Shown: positions 6,909 to 7,309 of the stretch, one piece after another | Numbering within the stretch: the stretch's first letter is position 1 | Layout: each line of letters begins with the position of its first letter | Source of the DNA: Caldifarciminota bacterium | Lineage (GTDB): Bacteria > Hydrothermota > Hydrothermia > S141-80 | Direction of reading: 5' to 3' | Length of the DNA stretch: 7,309 nt | NCBI GenBank assembly: GCA_027053375.1 | Contig: JALUJC010000307.1 | Coordinates: 1-7,309, forward strand | Made by a program: the position numbers and the translations under genes | The notes under the pieces: model-generated | Told to the model about the DNA's origin: nothing | What the model saw: only the letters and a program-made list of their open reading frames with translations | Database searches by the model: none

Positions 6909-6937
6909 TTGACGGACAGCAGCCCGTAGCGTATAAT
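6909..6937 (+). promoter_or_regulatory. Near-consensus sigma70-type promoter for the right-edge gene
   Basis: TTGACG (6909-6914) and TATAAT (6932-6937) are separated by exactly 17 bases. One base in twelve differs from consensus. Transcription is predicted to start near 6944, only about 5 bases before the first ATG (6949) and 17 before the second (6961). Confidence 0.75.
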
Positions 6938-6943
6938 TCTACG
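6925..6943. promoter_or_regulatory. Inverted repeat straddling the -10 box, possible operator
   Basis: CGTAG (6925-6929) and CTACG (6939-6943) are inverted around a 9-base centre that contains the TATAAT. A protein bound here would block the plus-strand promoter and could also affect leftward transcription of the cyclase gene. The arms are only 5 bp, so chance is possible. Confidence 0.3.
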
Positions 6944-6948
6944 TGGGA

Positions 6949-7309
6949 ATGCAAGAGAAAATGGAGAAAATTCACCTGCCCGACGGGGAGGTGCTGGTGG
7001 GTGATGTGCTTTATCACCCTCAGCAAAAGGAGTTTTTTGTGTACGAAGCCACCTGGATTTCGGAAGAAATCCAGAATGCCGTTCTCCAGGTCTTTCATGA
7101 TACTTCTCTCTGGGAGACCACCCTCCAGCACCTGGAGCATATCCGGGATCTTCCCATATTCCCCACTGTTCTTCACATAAACCCGGAAGAGCGCACCATT
7201 CTGTACACCTTTCCTGAAGCCACCCCCTTCCTTGAAGCTGAGCATCTGAAAGGGCATGTCCGTCACGCCCTGCGTTTTCTTCATACCCTGGCCCTTCATC
7301 TGATCCCGC
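6949..7309 (+). CDS. Possible degenerate protein kinase-like protein, N-terminal fragment (runs off right edge)
   Basis: An open frame runs from the ATG at 6949 (MQEKMEK) to the window edge, 120 codons plus one base. Codons favour G or C at the third position, like the neighbours, and a near-consensus promoter lies just upstream. The ATG at 6961 may be the real start because it leaves a 17-base leader with a weak AAGAGA. The fragment has no signal peptide or membrane segment. Its pattern resembles the N-lobe of a Ser/Thr protein kinase: VYEA (numbered from M at 6961, 28-31), then AVLQVF (40-45) where kinases have A-(L/I)-K-V, and LRFLHTLALHLIP (104-116) where kinases have YLH-x-x-G-(I/V)-x-H-R-D. 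The beta-3 Lys is Gln and no glycine-rich loop is visible, so it may be a pseudokinase. It is divergent from the cyclase gene. The coding call is firm; the kinase assignment is tentative. Confidence 0.7.
   Translation, partial: MQEKMEKIHLPDGEVLVGDVLYHPQQKEFFVYEATWISEEIQNAVLQVFHDTSLWETTLQHLEHIRDLPIFPTVLHINPEERTILYTFPEATPFLEAEHLKGHVRHALRFLHTLALHLIP

Noticed and set aside
6877..7299. Minus-strand open frame (140 codons) at the right edge
   Set aside because: It overlaps the start of the cyclase gene and lies opposite a plus-strand frame with a near-consensus promoter and matching codon bias.

Overview
The window looks like chromosomal DNA from a Gram-negative, respiring bacterium. It encodes periplasmic multiheme c-type cytochromes with signal peptides, a membrane b-type cytochrome, and a secreted protein whose last ~70 residues resemble a type IX secretion (T9SS) sorting domain. 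The sorting-domain resemblance, and the form of the heme-binding repeats, point to the FCB superphylum or a nearby candidate phylum (Ignavibacteria, Caldithrix, WOR-3/Hydrothermae-like). This placement is an inference from protein style only. No rRNA, tRNA, CRISPR array, insertion sequence or phage gene was seen. The DNA is densely coding, and the longest non-coding stretch is about 121 bases.

Layout. (1) Positions 2534 down to 1, minus strand: a three-gene electron-transfer operon, joined by two 4-base ATGA stop/start overlaps. It reads membrane cytochrome b, then a 17-heme periplasmic cytochrome c, then a further multiheme cytochrome c that runs off the left edge. (2) Positions 2535-2655: a divergent control region. 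It contains a near-perfect CRP-type palindrome centred 41.5 bases upstream of the start predicted from a perfect TATAAT box. (3) Positions 2656-3750, plus strand: a secreted protein of unknown function with a T9SS-like C-terminus. (4) Positions 3751-3815: a short convergent gap with a weak terminator for the minus-strand gene. (5) Positions 6905-3816, minus strand: a 1029-residue signalling protein with a zinc ribbon, a class III nucleotide cyclase, a STAND/AAA-type ATPase and a TPR-like helical tail. (6) Positions 6906-6948: a compact divergent promoter. (7) From 6949 to the right edge, plus strand: the N-terminal part of a protein that may be a degenerate protein kinase.

How the parts may work together. 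The cytochrome b probably takes electrons from quinol and passes them to the periplasmic heme chains. The cyclase carries the residues expected for cAMP synthesis, in the class IIIb form (Lys/Thr adenine pair) that in studied relatives is bicarbonate-responsive. The CRP-type site lies between the cytochrome operon and the secreted-protein gene. A cAMP-to-CRP circuit controlling the secreted protein, and perhaps the cytochromes, is therefore plausible. No CRP gene is in the window, so the link is inference.
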